Shown here: positions 32,086-42,274 of the stretch, one piece after another
Position numbering within the stretch: position 1 is the first letter of the stretch
How the letters are laid out: each line of letters begins with the position of its first letter
DNA from: Toxorhynchites rutilus septentrionalis
Taxonomy: Eukaryota > Arthropoda > Insecta > Diptera > Culicidae
Reading direction: 5' to 3'
Length of the DNA stretch: 64,000 nucleotides
Assembly (NCBI RefSeq): GCF_029784135.1
Contig: NC_073746.1
Location: 111,474,035-111,538,034 of the forward strand
Program-made: the position numbers and the translations under genes
The notes under the pieces: model-generated
Seen by the model: the letters and a program-made list of their open reading frames with translations, nothing else
Database searches by the model: none
What the model was told of the DNA's origin: nothing

Positions 32086-33130
32086 CTGTTTTTCTTTTCT
32101 GGTTCTAACTTGTTTTTCACATTCTGTTTTTCGTTTGTGCTGTGTTTGTTGATATTCGCGTTGACGGCACTGAGCTTTGTTCCACGATTTCGGGAGCGTC
32201 GAAGATAGTAAATAATTTTCAGGCGGAATGAACACGTATTCAAAATTACAATTATGAATAAAAGTTAACCTAGCCGTATCGAATTAGCATTCTATTTAAA
32301 TAAAATACACTTTTTTTTACAGGTGGTGAAAATATCTCATACGAAAATTGTGTTTGAAGACAATTTCAATTTTAATGAAAAGTTTCAGTCAAAATATCAG
32401 AAATGTATGGACAAACGGTTAAATAAGAGTAAAAAATACGTGTTTCAAGTAATTAAATAACATAATGTAGAAATTTTCATTCAAATTTTAACATTTTAAA
32501 ACTGCATTCGTGCCTTCTAATCTAATAGAGATTATACTATCTAGTTCGGAGCCCGAATTGAAAGTCGCCACCAGACGTCGACACTGACCACTGTCAGCGT
32601 GAATGTCCAATTACAGGTCACAATCTCCTCTAATGCGACACTGAGTGGTGCCTCGACATGTCGCATTAAATGTAAATTACTGTATATTCAAAACAGTCAT
32701 CTAGCATCCCTGGATATGAGTTCAATGTATACATTTGGTTGTGTTGTTTGGAAGAGGTCCATTTGAAAATCTTAAAACATACATGGCTTATGCAATACTA
32801 GTGAAACCATTTTTGAAGATAAAGGCGGAGCAGAAGAATACCGATGCTGTCAATCAACAAGGTGAACAAACACATCAAACAAACTAGACGATTCGACTGA
32901 TTCATTGACGAGCGCGGCCAAACGGTCGTCGAACCAGACGAGCTACTCGTCTGTTTTTAGTCGAGTTCGGCTTCTGGAATATGAAAACAAACGAGACGAG
33001 CGCTCGTCTGCTTACTCAAACATTCATCGACATTTTTTTGAAGAAAATACATTATGTTATTAATAAAAAAAATACTGAAATCGATGAAAAAAAATTTGTT
33101 TATATTTGATTGAAAAAATTCTCTTTTTTT

Positions 33131-34600
33131 ATTTAACACCCGTTAGTTGATGCAGCATTCGTGCGGATCGCATGGGGTCAGCTTTGAGCATTTCGGCTGA
33201 TATGTGATCGACCCCGGGAGCTTTGTTGGATTTCATACATCGGATGGCTATTTCGATCTCGTGCAGCGATGGGGGCTCGAATACGACACGAGTAATGCAC
33301 CGAACCGTTGGCGGATCCTGCCGAGATGTTGATGGCTGATTGGACGTCGAAAATTGAAGAAGTTGTTTGAAGTGTTCAAACCAGCGTATCAGCTGGTCAA
33401 TGGGGTCGGTGTCCAGTCATGTCTTTCACAGGCATCCTTGGATTCATCCTAGCTCCGCTCAGGCGTCGCGAGATATCGTAGAGGAGGCGCATATCCGAGG
33501 AGTCCACTCACGCTCGCTTGTCCCGCCTACAGGAGCGTTTAACTTCCTTTTCCAGAACCGCATACCGTTGACGGGGTTCGTTCTTGGCTCCTCTGGTTTT
33601 CGCCCGCTCAATCGCGGCTTTAGCTTCCCTACGCTCCTCAATCTTCCGCCAGGTTCGATCCATGATCCACTACATAGTCCGGGTGCGCAGCTGGCCCAGG
33701 TTGTTTTCACTACTCTCGATGAAGGTGTTCTCTCGATGGCCGTCCGCTATTCTTGTATGTTGCCACCTTTCGGAATATCCTCTGCTCGAGTATCAAGCTC
33801 TTCAACGAACGACCTCTTCACAGCTGGATCTTCTAGTCGGTGTATGTTGTATCGCCGTCCTAGCCTCTCCACCTGTCGCAAGATCCGGGCTATGCTCAGG
33901 CGGATCTCGCCATGGTCAGACGCGATGTCGGCGCTGCGTTTATTCCGAACCTCAAGAAGGCTCCGTCTCCATTTTTGGTTGATGCAAATGTGGTCGATTT
34001 GATTTTCGGTATGTCCATCACCTAAAGAGGTTTATGTACTGGTCGATGGGGAAAGAGCGAACCCCCAATGATCATGTCGTTGTTGCCACAAAATCCTGCA
34101 AGCAACGATCTTCGTGTTGAAGTCGCCGGTGTAGATCTTGATGTCACTCTTTGGAACCATATCCACGATGGCATTCAGTTGACTGTAAAAGTTCTCCTTA
34201 TCCTGTAGCTCGGCAGCGTCGGTTGACGCATAACATTGAATTAGGGTTAGGTTCCGAACCCATGTTTTGAATCTGGCAACGATGATCCTCCCGTTGATAC
34301 GTTCCCACTTGTATAATAGTACCTGTCCCGACGGAAGCTTGTGTTTTCCAAAGTTAGGCCAACGGATTTCGCTCAACCCCAGGATTTCGAGCTTCATGTG
34401 TCGCGCCTCGCTGGCAAGTTGTGCCTGCTTTCATTGCTGAGCTAACGTTAATACATTCCATGTTCCAGCTCTTGTCCTTTGTTTTGCGCTAAAAGTCGTT
34501 GCCGTAAGATCAGTTCGTGACCTTTCATTATTGGTTTCTGTAACGTAGGTATTACGGGAACAGTAGGTTGTTAGCCTAAGGTCCCTATCCCGCGATGGGG
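33131..34600 (-). pseudogene. RTE endonuclease and N-terminal RT fragment
   Basis: Reading right to left: RAGTWNVLTLAQ, QLASEARHMKLEILGLSEIR (APE N-terminus), KSDIKIYTGDFNTK (APE GDFN motif), then across several frames the linker, ending with RVVFEPPSLHEIEIAIRCMK and SNKAPGVDHISAEMLKADP of the RT start, and MLHQL at about 33140, where the insertion begins. Frameshifts are frequent near 33400-34000. Confidence 0.78.
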
Positions 34601-34671
34601 CTGCCATATTAGATTCAGCCGCTGGATGCCAGCAGACGCTGTTTGTTTGGGCCGCTCCTCTTGGAGTACTG

Positions 34672-35010
34672 ACTAGAGATGGGCAAACCGTTCATGAACT
34701 GTTCAAAAGAACGAGTTCACCAAAAAGAGTGAACGAACGGTCGTTCTTTTTTACTGGGCAACAGTTCACATGAACTACTTACCCAGTTCAGAACGAACTG
34801 TGTACGAAGACCGCTGGCTGAACTGTGTATACAGTTCGTTCAGAACGAACTGTGTACGGTGAACGATGAACTGTGTATGCAGTTCAGAACGAACTGTGGA
34901 TGATGACCGCTGGCGGAACTGTGTATACAGTTCAGAACGAACTGACCGCTGGCTGAACTGTGCATACAGTTCAGAACGAACGGTGTATGGTGATCGGTGT
35001 ATAAGAGGAA
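34672..35010. repeat. hAT-like terminus with palindromic ~48-bp tandem repeats
   Basis: The start TAGAGATGGGCAAACCG resembles the YAGAGATGGGCAA ends of many insect hAT elements. From 34784 to about 34990 there are roughly four copies of a unit built from CAGTTCAGAACGAACTG and GACCGCTGGCTGAACTGTG. Because CAGTTC and GAACTG are mutual complements, every unit is partly palindromic. No matching far end was found. Confidence 0.6.
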
Positions 35011-36342
35011 GGCGAACGAACGAGTGGTAGATAAATGCTGCTGAAAGGTGAATAGTCCTCAAGTTAACGAATGGAAACAAACGATAGCCCCATGAAATAA
35101 CAAAATAAGATGTCGGGATTGTCGTTTTGATCTAGGTAGTGCGGATAGGTGCGGACTGAATTAAAACGGCTGTCAAAAAAGATCCAATTGAAATGTCAAA
35201 AGAGATCCAACGATCAGGAGTGTCATTTTTCTTATGATAATCAACACTATAAAAAAGGTATTGTTATCAAAGGCAAAAATAATTAAATAAAAATAAAATT
35301 AACGAACTTCATTTTTCCGTCAATTGTTTAATTGGCCATTGAATCCTGAAAGAGAATCTCATATTGCAAGGTATCAGAACCTGAACGAATATCAACAAAC
35401 TACGAATAACGCTTAGTTCACTCCAAGATTTTGGTGTGGGAGCGAAATTCGACATTGGCGAATTTTGATACGTACATACATAGCAAAAATGAAATTTTTT
35501 GAGGACGTTTTTTACTAACGTCGGTGAATACAGTTTTGCTAGTGAAGCTGGCTGAATGAAATCCGCGTAATTATGATCCGCTAGTACTGGTTATGAATAT
35601 AACGGTGAAGCCATCTGCGCTTCATGTTGATGATGGACGTAATCTTCTGGGTCAACTACCGGCTTAATTGTGGAGAAGGCATTACGGTTTCTCACGAGGT
35701 TTCTTTTCCGGTTGAAATGTAACGATGTATATCTATCAAAATTGTACAGTCGCGAGCGCACTGAAGAGAGAACAGATGCATGCGATGACATACCTCGACG
35801 CCAGACCCTAAAGTGTAATCCACAGCTCTCCTGCAAAAAGAATCGAACATGTTCCGCCAACGGATTGGATAATAGTTTTTGCTGTACAAGGACAGCACAC
35901 CAGTTCGATTAAAGACAGCAGAGTGTACGCAACAGCAGCAAATTCGAAGCAGATTTTAAGAAGAAACTTAAGTGCTTGTACAATTTATAACTCTGTATAA
36001 TTTCGTGTATATTTCTATAGTATTAAATAAAATACAATGTACATAGTTATAGTTTAAGCGTGTGTTGTGTTTTGTCTCCGATGAAACGAGTCCCTCAATC
36101 TGCCACAGTGATGTGAAGTTCCATGCGAATGGAAAATCCCCGCTGCATCACTGCAATGAAGGCAGTCTGCATCGCGCCCACGGGGGGAATTTAGTTTCTC
36201 ACGCTGGGCAATCCGCATAAAGGCTGCCATAAAAGTTGCAGTTTTTACAGTCCACTGCATTAAGAAGCTATAAAAATAATCCTGAAAATGTGTAATGAAA
36301 GGTTTGCTACACTTTTGGTTTTCAATAATTAAAACATCGTAC
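35011..36342. other. no confident feature; AT-rich repeat debris
   Basis: A minus-strand frame at 35591-35860 has no recognised motif. The region may include retroelement remnants, but no LTR, primer-binding or coding block was convincing. AATAAA-type words occur near 36020. Confidence 0.35.
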
Positions 36343-36499
36343 TTACTCAACAGATACGCGAATCCTTATTCGAAATTAGTTTGTCGTCTCTGAAAAAATC
36401 GACCCAGCGCGTCTGTAAATACGTTTCCGAAGGAATACGATAAAAGCTAACGTGAACATTTTCACTCGTATTCGGGCAGCCTTTCAGTGAGCAACGCAT
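36343..36499 (-). pseudogene. THAP-domain fragment (exon-like)
   Basis: The minus-strand frame MRCSLKGCPNTSENVHVSFY followed by RIPSETYLQTRWVDFFRDDK fits the start of a THAP zinc finger: a C-X4-C pair, then FYRIP in the usual F-x-F-P position, then a W. The reading ends SRIC at a stop overlapping GTAAGT, so it may be an exon of a P-element-like transposase or a host THAP gene. The later Cys/His pair is not clearly linked; a possible continuation lies at about 36290. Confidence 0.55.
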
Positions 36500-36921
36500 T
36501 TTTAATGTCCACTTTCCCTGATATAATATTTCTCCGAACGAAATAAAAACAAACGAAGTCACAGTCACGTAAATGTTTACTCCTGCAGTTTGAAAACATT
36601 CGATGAAAAGTGGAACGAAGAGTTCCCAGATTATTTTTAAAATAAGTCTGTAAAAATATGTGAAAGTCTGCTAAAAATGTGGGAATGTCTGTAAAAGTGT
36701 GCGGATCTGTAGAAATCTTTTTTAACGTTAATTTTTCCGGATTCATTGATACTTTGTACATCGCGATGCACGTGAGATTGTCTTTTGTACATTATTGTAT
36801 ATTTTGTATATGTACATCTTTTATATTGAGCTGTCAAAAAAGTCCTGTGGTATTTCCGCGAGGTGTCGTTGTAAGCGCGTAGTTCTAGTTGTATTCATTG
36901 TATCGAGTCATACTATAGCTT

Positions 36922-37189
36922 TTTTTTTTTATCTTCGCTTATTTTTCGTCGGCCTATTTCCGCCACTTCAGTGCCAATCACCGACATCAGGGAGGCGACT
37001 CCACCTGTTCCTACCTATCAGACTCAACAACTCATGAGCCGGGCCAACTTCTTTTACTTCCGCTCCGAAGGAAGACGTAACCAGAGATTTTTCGCCTCAG
37101 AAAATCCCAACGACGCCAGCTGGGATTGAACCCAGGCCGATCGGATTGTGAGGCTGTTACGCTAACCATACAACCACTGGCGCCGTCTG
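36922..37189 (-). mobile_element. tRNA-headed SINE (family 2), complete
   Basis: On the minus strand the head reads GACGGCGCCAGTGGTTGTAT, GGTTAGCGTAACAGCC (A box) and GGGTTCAATCCC (B box). A 190-bp body and a GATAAAAAAAA tail follow. The 11-bp duplication TACTATAGCTT flanks it (36911-36921 and 37190-37200). A nearly identical copy is at 57711-57978, which suggests recent activity. Confidence 0.85.
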
Positions 37190-37284
37190 TACTATAGCTT
37201 GTTGGAAAGGTATTTTTGCGCGCTATAATAGTCTTGACAGTGTTTTGTTTGGTTAAGTCGTTCGTGAGTTATAGTATCGCAAAT

Positions 37285-38250
37285 ATGGAGCAAAATAAAG
37301 AGAAAATCCGACATATTTTACAGTACTACTATGACAAAGGCAAAAATGCATCTCAAGCTGCCAATAAAATTTGTGCAGTTTATGGACCCGATACAGTTTC
37401 CATTTCCACCGCACAACGATGGTTTCAACGTTTTCGTTCTGGTGTAGAGGTCGTCGAAGATGCGCCACGCTCCGGAAGGCCTGTCGTCGAAAATTGCGAC
37501 AAAATCGCTGAATTCAAACCGTTATTAACCATTTGAAGAAGCTTGGATTCACAAAGAAGCTCGATGTATGGGTGCCACACACGTTGACGCAAAAAAATAT
37601 CTTTGACCGTATCGACGCATGTGAATCGCTGCTGAATCGCAACAAAATCGACCCGTTTCTGAAGCGGATGGTGACTGGCGATGAAAAGTGGGTCACTTAC
37701 GACAACGTGAAGCGCAAACGGTCGTGGTCGAAGCCCGCTGAAGCGGCTCAGACGGTGGCCAAGCCCTCATTAACGGCCAAGAAGGTTCTGCTGTGTGTTT
37801 GGTGGGATTGTCAAGGAATAATCTATTATGAGCTGCTTCCCTATGGCCAAACGCTCAATTCGGACCTGTACTGCCAACAACTGGACCGCTTGAAGGTAGC
37901 ACTCATGAAGAAGAGGCCATCTTTGATAAACAGAGGCCGCATTGTCTTCCATCAGGACAACGCCAGGCCACACACTTCTTTGGTGACGCGCCAGAAGCTC
38001 CGGGAGCTCTGATGGGAGGTTCTTCTGCATCCGCCGTATAGTCCGGACCTTGCACCAAGTGACTACCACCTGTTTTAGTCCATGGCGAACGAGCTTGGTA
38101 GTCAGAAGTTAGCCACAAAAGAGGCCTGTGAAAATTGGCTATCCGAGTTTTTTTGCCAATAAGGAAGCGAGCTTCTATAACAGGGGTATTATGAATTTGG
38201 CATCTCGTTGGGAACAAGTCATCGAACAAAACGGCGCATATTTGACTTAA
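37285..38250 (+). pseudogene. mariner transposase, deletion and nonsense
   Basis: Starts MEQNKEKIRHILQYYYDKGK, then SQAANKICAVYGPD and VVEDAPRSGRP of the helix-turn-helix region. About 70 bp are missing near 37510 compared with the copy at 49813. The catalytic part reads MVTGDEKWVTYDN (first D), VFHQDNARPHTS (second D) and, after a UGA at about 38010, PPYSPDLAPSDYH (third D); spacing of second and third is 34, as in mariner. The C-terminus is frameshifted near 38150. Confidence 0.85.
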
Positions 38251-38328
38251 AACAGATGATTGTAACTAATTTTATGAACAAATGAAAATTTAAAAAAAAT
38301 ACCGCGGGACTTTTTTGACAGCCTAATA

Positions 38329-38779
38329 TATACAGTCATTCCATGCCAATCCGATAAAGTGGTTCTCAGATTTCGATGAAAAGTGGTAGTTTCGCAAAAC
38401 ATTAGATTTTTTTTTATTTTTTCGTTATGGTGACCATTTCCATTTTAGGGTGGTCCGAAAAATCATTTTCCCCAGTTTTTCCCAAAACTGACTTTTTTCA
38501 AAAATTTATAACTTTTGAATCACTGAACCGATTTAGATTATCGACATATCTAATTGAAGCTAGCTTTTTATTAAAATATAATATATTGAAATTGCAAAGA
38601 AAAAAAAGGATTTTGTTTTCGTAATTATCGATTGTAGTTTTTTTTATTATATATATTTTTATACCTTTCTTGAAAGCTGCGGATGTTATACATAACATAC
38701 TATTTTTTTCGTTTTTGAGATATGATTTTTTAAAGTTAACCGGTGGACCGAACTTCGAACTTCGTCCCGGGTCATCTAG
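38329..38779 (+). repeat. AT-rich repeat ending in CTAG, possible Helitron 3' end
   Basis: The segment ends GAACTTCGTCCCGGGTCATC, then TAG followed by T, similar to the end of the repeat at 6872-7458 (GACGAAGTGTGCCGGGTCAG). Upstream is featureless AT-rich sequence. The similarity covers only the last ~30 bp. Confidence 0.35.
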
Positions 38780-39201
38780 TACATGTCATATCATTATTGT
38801 TTTGATATGAATTCTATAGAACGAACTAAACTTTTTCTCATCATAACATTGTTCTGTGGGCAGAATACCACAAATACAATAAAATGAAGACAGCTCAGGG
38901 ACCTTTGCTTCATCGGATTTTTTTTTCCGAATTTTCCGATATTCCTTCTGATTTTTCCGGAAACTTTCCGATTTTGCTCTCCACTATATTGATCTACGGG
39001 AAGAGACGAATACAACAAAATAAAGAAGGCTAAAATCGGATCATCCCTTTTTCGAAGCCCGCTTACGAACAGATTTGGCCTTCCATTTTCATTTATATAG
39101 ATAGATATAGGCTAACAGTGCGAGGTTGAAGGGATGCTCAAGGACTGGTCTCCGTTTTCGCTCGGATGTAGTCAATCTTAATATTACATAAAGATTTTCA
39201 A
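38780..39201. other. no feature recognised
   Basis: AT-rich sequence with TTTTTCCGAATTTTCCGAT-type simple repetition around 38925-38975. No coding content was seen. Confidence 0.4.
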
Positions 39202-39205
39202 TTAA

Positions 39206-39400
39206 CCCTTTCATTACGGCAGTGTGCTCCGTCGAAGTGCTACCCCTGTACGGAGTACTGCGCCGAAAAGTATGCACATCGCGCTGGTGTGATCGAAGAG
39301 CAGTATGAATTTTATGTCGTCTAAAGACGACGCTCGTACACACAGCTCGTCGCGCGGATGTCGTCTATAGACGACGACGTAAATGAAAAATCGAAAAGGG
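39206..39400. mobile_element. piggyBac-like MITE
   Basis: TTAA (39202-39205) followed by CCCTTTCATTACG, and at the other end AAATCGAAAAGGG followed by TTCA, fit piggyBac ends (CCC...GGG at TTAA) with one target base changed. Inside are two palindromic GTCGTCTATAGACGAC-like words (about 39317 and 39360). At 195 bp it is non-coding. Confidence 0.5.
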
Positions 39401-39403
39401 TTC

Positions 39404-39535
39404 AATGCGCTGTGAGCGGGTGTATAAATTATGAAAATGACATTATCGGGCCAAAAAAGAGATTCTTTCGCTTTCCGAAAAACCGAGAATTATGTTCTTT
39501 GTGGATAAATGTTTTATCAAATTATTCATGGTGTT
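39404..39535 (+). pseudogene. second THAP-domain fragment
   Basis: The frame reads CAVSGCINYENDIIGPKKRF then FRFPKNRELCSLW and stops soon after. C-X4-C, FRFP and the following W match the first half of a THAP finger. It directly abuts the piggyBac-like MITE and is not the same sequence as the fragment at 36343-36499. It is a fragment of a P-element-like or host THAP protein. Confidence 0.5.
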
Positions 39536-40807
39536 AAATATAATCAACTATATTATCAACGCACAAACTTACAAAGCACGAAAAATAAAAAATAAGAACA
39601 AATTGTTTACTTCAACGACTCAGATGACGTCACTAAAAAATGACTGATCCGGAGTAGCTAGCCTTGTCTCTGTAAGCCGTGGAGTAGAGCAATACGGGTC
39701 TATGGTACTAGGTGAGGCCGTTTCGCCACTAAGTTGGTTAGGGGAGCGGTAAATGAAAACAGTACGGAAGAAAGCAGCAGGGGAATTATTTGCTTGAAGC
39801 GTGAAAGAGACAGACTGATCACGAACGAGCTTCGGCACTAGCGTATTGTGTTTTGTTTACAAACAAAACACAGTAGACTTCCAAGATGGCTGAAGAGTGG
39901 TTTTAGCAAGTTGGCCCACCTTAGGATATACTTCTACGCGCCTTGGAGTAGAGTATGCAAAGTATATACACTTAGAGAAATAATTAGTAAATATAACGAA
40001 TTTTTTGGTAAATACTACCAATCTATAGTCATTTTCGACCGTACTAATAAACACATATGTCAAGCAGAACCATGATTCGGAAGCCCAATATCGGCTACAT
40101 TTTCTCGCCGAAAATGCACGTATCAGAATTATATCCTTATTATACCTCCGTATTGCCTTATGGGAACAATGAAAATGGTTAATACGCGCTTTTCTCACCA
40201 ATTTTCAGATATGACAATATCCAAGCTTACTAATGTTATCGAGTAAAATATACTTAACTCTGGTAGGGATGCGGGTTTGTTGACAATATGTACAAAAAAT
40301 TTGTACATTCTACTAATTTTGCATTATCAAATGTATTTAGTAGTTTTCGACCGAGGATTTTTCTAAGGGTATGGATCGTTACAACAAGGTGAGTACAGAG
40401 AGGTGGTTACATAAACAAATCAAGGTTGGTTTACTATAAGGTCTGCTTTTCCAACAATACATAACTGCCATGATTTTTTCATCAAATCGTTGATACAGAT
40501 TGAACGTTGCAAAATAACAAAAATGAGGAACAGGACAAAGCACTACATCTGAAATATGTTTATTTAAGTATTATGCATTGAACCTCATAAATCCAACTGT
40601 TACACAATAAAATGGTACGTTTGTGGGAAGACTTCAATAATATTGTACATACATTTGTACAGTAATATTTAGCGTGTATGAGCCGCTTAACGTTCAGAAT
40701 GATAAAAACTAATATTTGACGAAAAATAAAATTGAAATTTTATTAAGTTTAGAGAATTTGTGAAGCAAATAATTCTGAAATTTCAGTATCTGCCTTGAAA
40801 TGTCTGG
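39536..40807. other. no gene recognised
   Basis: Mixed AT-rich DNA. The 39.62-39.84 kb part has repeat-like character, but no boundaries could be set. Confidence 0.35.
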
Positions 40808-40887
40808 TGGGCTAGCATTAATTGATGGAAAACGCTAGCATTAATTGATGCTAGCGTTTTGAACGCTAGCATTAATTGATGGAAATG
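40808..40887. repeat. GCTAGCATTAATTGATG triplicate with hairpin
   Basis: Three direct copies of GCTAGCATTAATTGATG occur within 80 bp. The middle copy runs into an inverted half, making AACGCTAGCATTAATTGATG plus CTAGCGTT an almost perfect 28-bp palindrome. The origin is unknown; a replication-slippage or hairpin-mediated duplication is likely. Confidence 0.7.
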
Positions 40888-41439
40888 TAATTCGTTCATT
40901 TTTATTAATTCGATTATTTTTGCCTTTAAATAAAATACTTTCGCTATGTAGTGGATTATTATAAGAAAAGTAACATTGTTCCCTCCTGATTATTGGATCT
41001 TTTTTCACATTTTTATTGAATTGTTTTGACAAACAATTTCAATCTATCCGCCTGACCCCGATTAATCACTATACTTGTCTATTGTGCCAGTATTCCACTT
41101 GCTTATTCCAGCATCTTGAGTTAAATGTTTTCATTCGAAGCAAACTTTATTTCAGTGCATAAAAGCATTACTCCGTTACGGTACAGGATGGTGCAACCCA
41201 CAATCAAATCGACGAAAAAAACATCGACCTATCAACGACCGTAACGCTGTTACCTATTCACGATGACGACGATTAGGTATCGACATCTGGATACGGCATT
41301 AGTTTGTATGAGGCAAACTATTCTCTATCATATTAGTCGGCCCGAATCAGTTTATATTTGCTAAAATTTGTATGAAATTTTTTTCTTGGCATAATTTTTT
41401 CTACTTAAAGTACGTTGTCATGACCCTAATTTGAATTAT
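40888..41439. other. no feature recognised
   Basis: AT-rich, non-coding sequence with no repeat ends. Confidence 0.4.
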
Positions 41440-41645
41440 TTTCTATAGACGTTCAGATATTCTCAAAAAAACTTGTCATTATAATATAAAATTATCTCAA
41501 AACATATTTTTTATGACGTTTTTTCACCACTTGCAGGCAATGATGATTTTCACTTACATAGAGTATTAATTTGATTAAGGAAAAATCATGTTCATTCATG
41601 ATTTTCATTTTAAAATTGTATTCATTCCTTCTGCAAATCCATACT
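41440..41645 (+). repeat. relic of the pogo/Tigger-like element arm
   Basis: Words such as ATAATATAAAATT, CTCAAA, GTTTTTT, TAGAGTATTAATTTGAT and TTCATTCCTTCTG follow the same order as the left arm at about 29455-29640. The relic is diverged and lacks the terminus, and it is clearly older than the copy at 29159-32682. Confidence 0.55.
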
Positions 41646-41779
41646 GTCATGCCTATTCCCCAATATCGCCAACGCGGATAGTTCGTTAGTCGAAAATACT
41701 GAATAATTAAACAAACCAAATGGCATCACTGGTGGTTCTTTTTTCCACTCCGCTAAACTGTCATCTCAAACAAAAACAA

Positions 41780-42270
41780 ATGGATCATACAACTGGTGAG
41801 TATGAAATATATTTCGGCTTTTTAATTATTAATTATTTTATCTTGTCTTATCAGCTATGAATACATTCGACTCGTTTGCTTCCATCAATCGGTAAGTGAG
41901 AAAGATGATTTCTCCCATCACCACAGTGCGGATTTTCACTTCTATCACAGCAGCCAACAACATCCGTTTTCCTGCAGCAGTAACCTCCAACCCCTGTTGG
42001 CAATGCCGGGGGACAGCATCAACAGCAGCAACAGCAGAATTTGACCATGGTATGGTATCGCGAAGAACTTTCCCCATTAGAGGTTCCGTGCTTCGCGCAC
42101 ATTCAAAAATCCTCTTCAGATACGAAAACTCAACGACAAGGAGATATTTATCAACTTGCTCAGCTGAATTACCACCCCGGAGGAACCCGAATGCACTGAT
42201 TCCGTAGTATAGTAGAATGAAAATAGGCGAGGTTAGCGAACGTAATCGCATGATATTTTAATGTTCGCAT
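41780..42270 (+). pseudogene. first copy of a duplicated exon-intron-exon unit, unknown gene
   Basis: GGATCATACAACTG|GTGAGTA is followed by a ~75-bp intron-like stretch ending TTATCAG|CTATGAATACA, and then about 350 bp with mixed coding potential. The frame YEYIRL...EKDDFSHHHSADFHFYHSS is followed, in another frame, by a Gln-rich stretch. The same layout recurs at 42275-42690. Stops and frameshifts make it non-functional. I do not recognise the gene family. Confidence 0.5.
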
Positions 42271-42274
42271 TTTT

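Larger units (their letters stand above)
29159..32682 (-). mobile_element. pogo/Tigger-like DNA transposon with long inverted arms and captured host gene
   Basis: The termini CAGTAATTTACATTTAATGC are perfect inverted copies, and TA flanks both ends (29157-29158 and 32683-32684). The inverted similarity continues inward for about 600 bp (29159-29790 and 32080-32682), so each arm carries the leader and first codons of the transposase. A dead DDE transposase on the minus strand occupies about 30780-32085. An NHP2 copy lies at 29948-30540 on the + strand. TA target plus CENP-B/Tigger-like DDE protein place it in the pogo/Tigger group. Smaller relics of the family occur at about 41440-41645 and 48405-48720. 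Confidence 0.85.
28655..33130. mobile_element. GACGAG-rich TIR element that interrupts the RTE and hosts a Tigger insertion
   Basis: The left part (from 28655) reads GGCCCTATTCCAGAA followed by CGAGACGAGC and CGTCTCGTCTCG. A mirrored TATTCCAGAAGCCGAACTCG occurs ending at 32982, and more GACGAGC words continue to about 33015. Both sides abut RTE coding sequence at matching points, so this is an insertion in the LINE. Its right boundary is uncertain (32983 or about 33130). The middle is filled by the pogo/Tigger-like element. Confidence 0.5.
27500..34670 (-). mobile_element. RTE-type non-LTR retrotransposon split by a nested insertion
   Basis: The element reads right to left. About 33.13-34.67 kb holds the APE endonuclease and the start of RT; 27.5-28.65 kb holds the core RT and C-terminus. 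Between them lies the TIR element at about 28655-33130. The C-terminal sequence (KWKWVGHTLRR, then ALDWSPAGHRSRGRPRASWR and SLNKEIKEVD) and the RT block (VAGVRQGCILSPLLLLIV) are characteristic of RTE/BovB-like LINEs. Multiple stops and frameshifts make it dead. Confidence 0.8.
36826..38326 (+). mobile_element. mariner element with both TIRs, transposase dead
   Basis: The ends TTGAGCTGTCAAAAAAGTCC and (reverse complement) TTAGGCTGTCAAAAAAGTCC are flanked by TA at 36824-36825 and 38327-38328. The interior encodes a D34D mariner transposase relic (37285-38250). A SINE (36922-37189) has inserted in the 5' part. Intact TIRs mean that the copy could in principle still be recognised by a related transposase. 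Confidence 0.88.

Noticed and set aside
35591..35860. copia- or LTR-derived gene
   Set aside because: A possible primer-binding-like GGTATCAGAACC upstream (35370) was noticed, but no LTR pair, gag or pol motif could be found.
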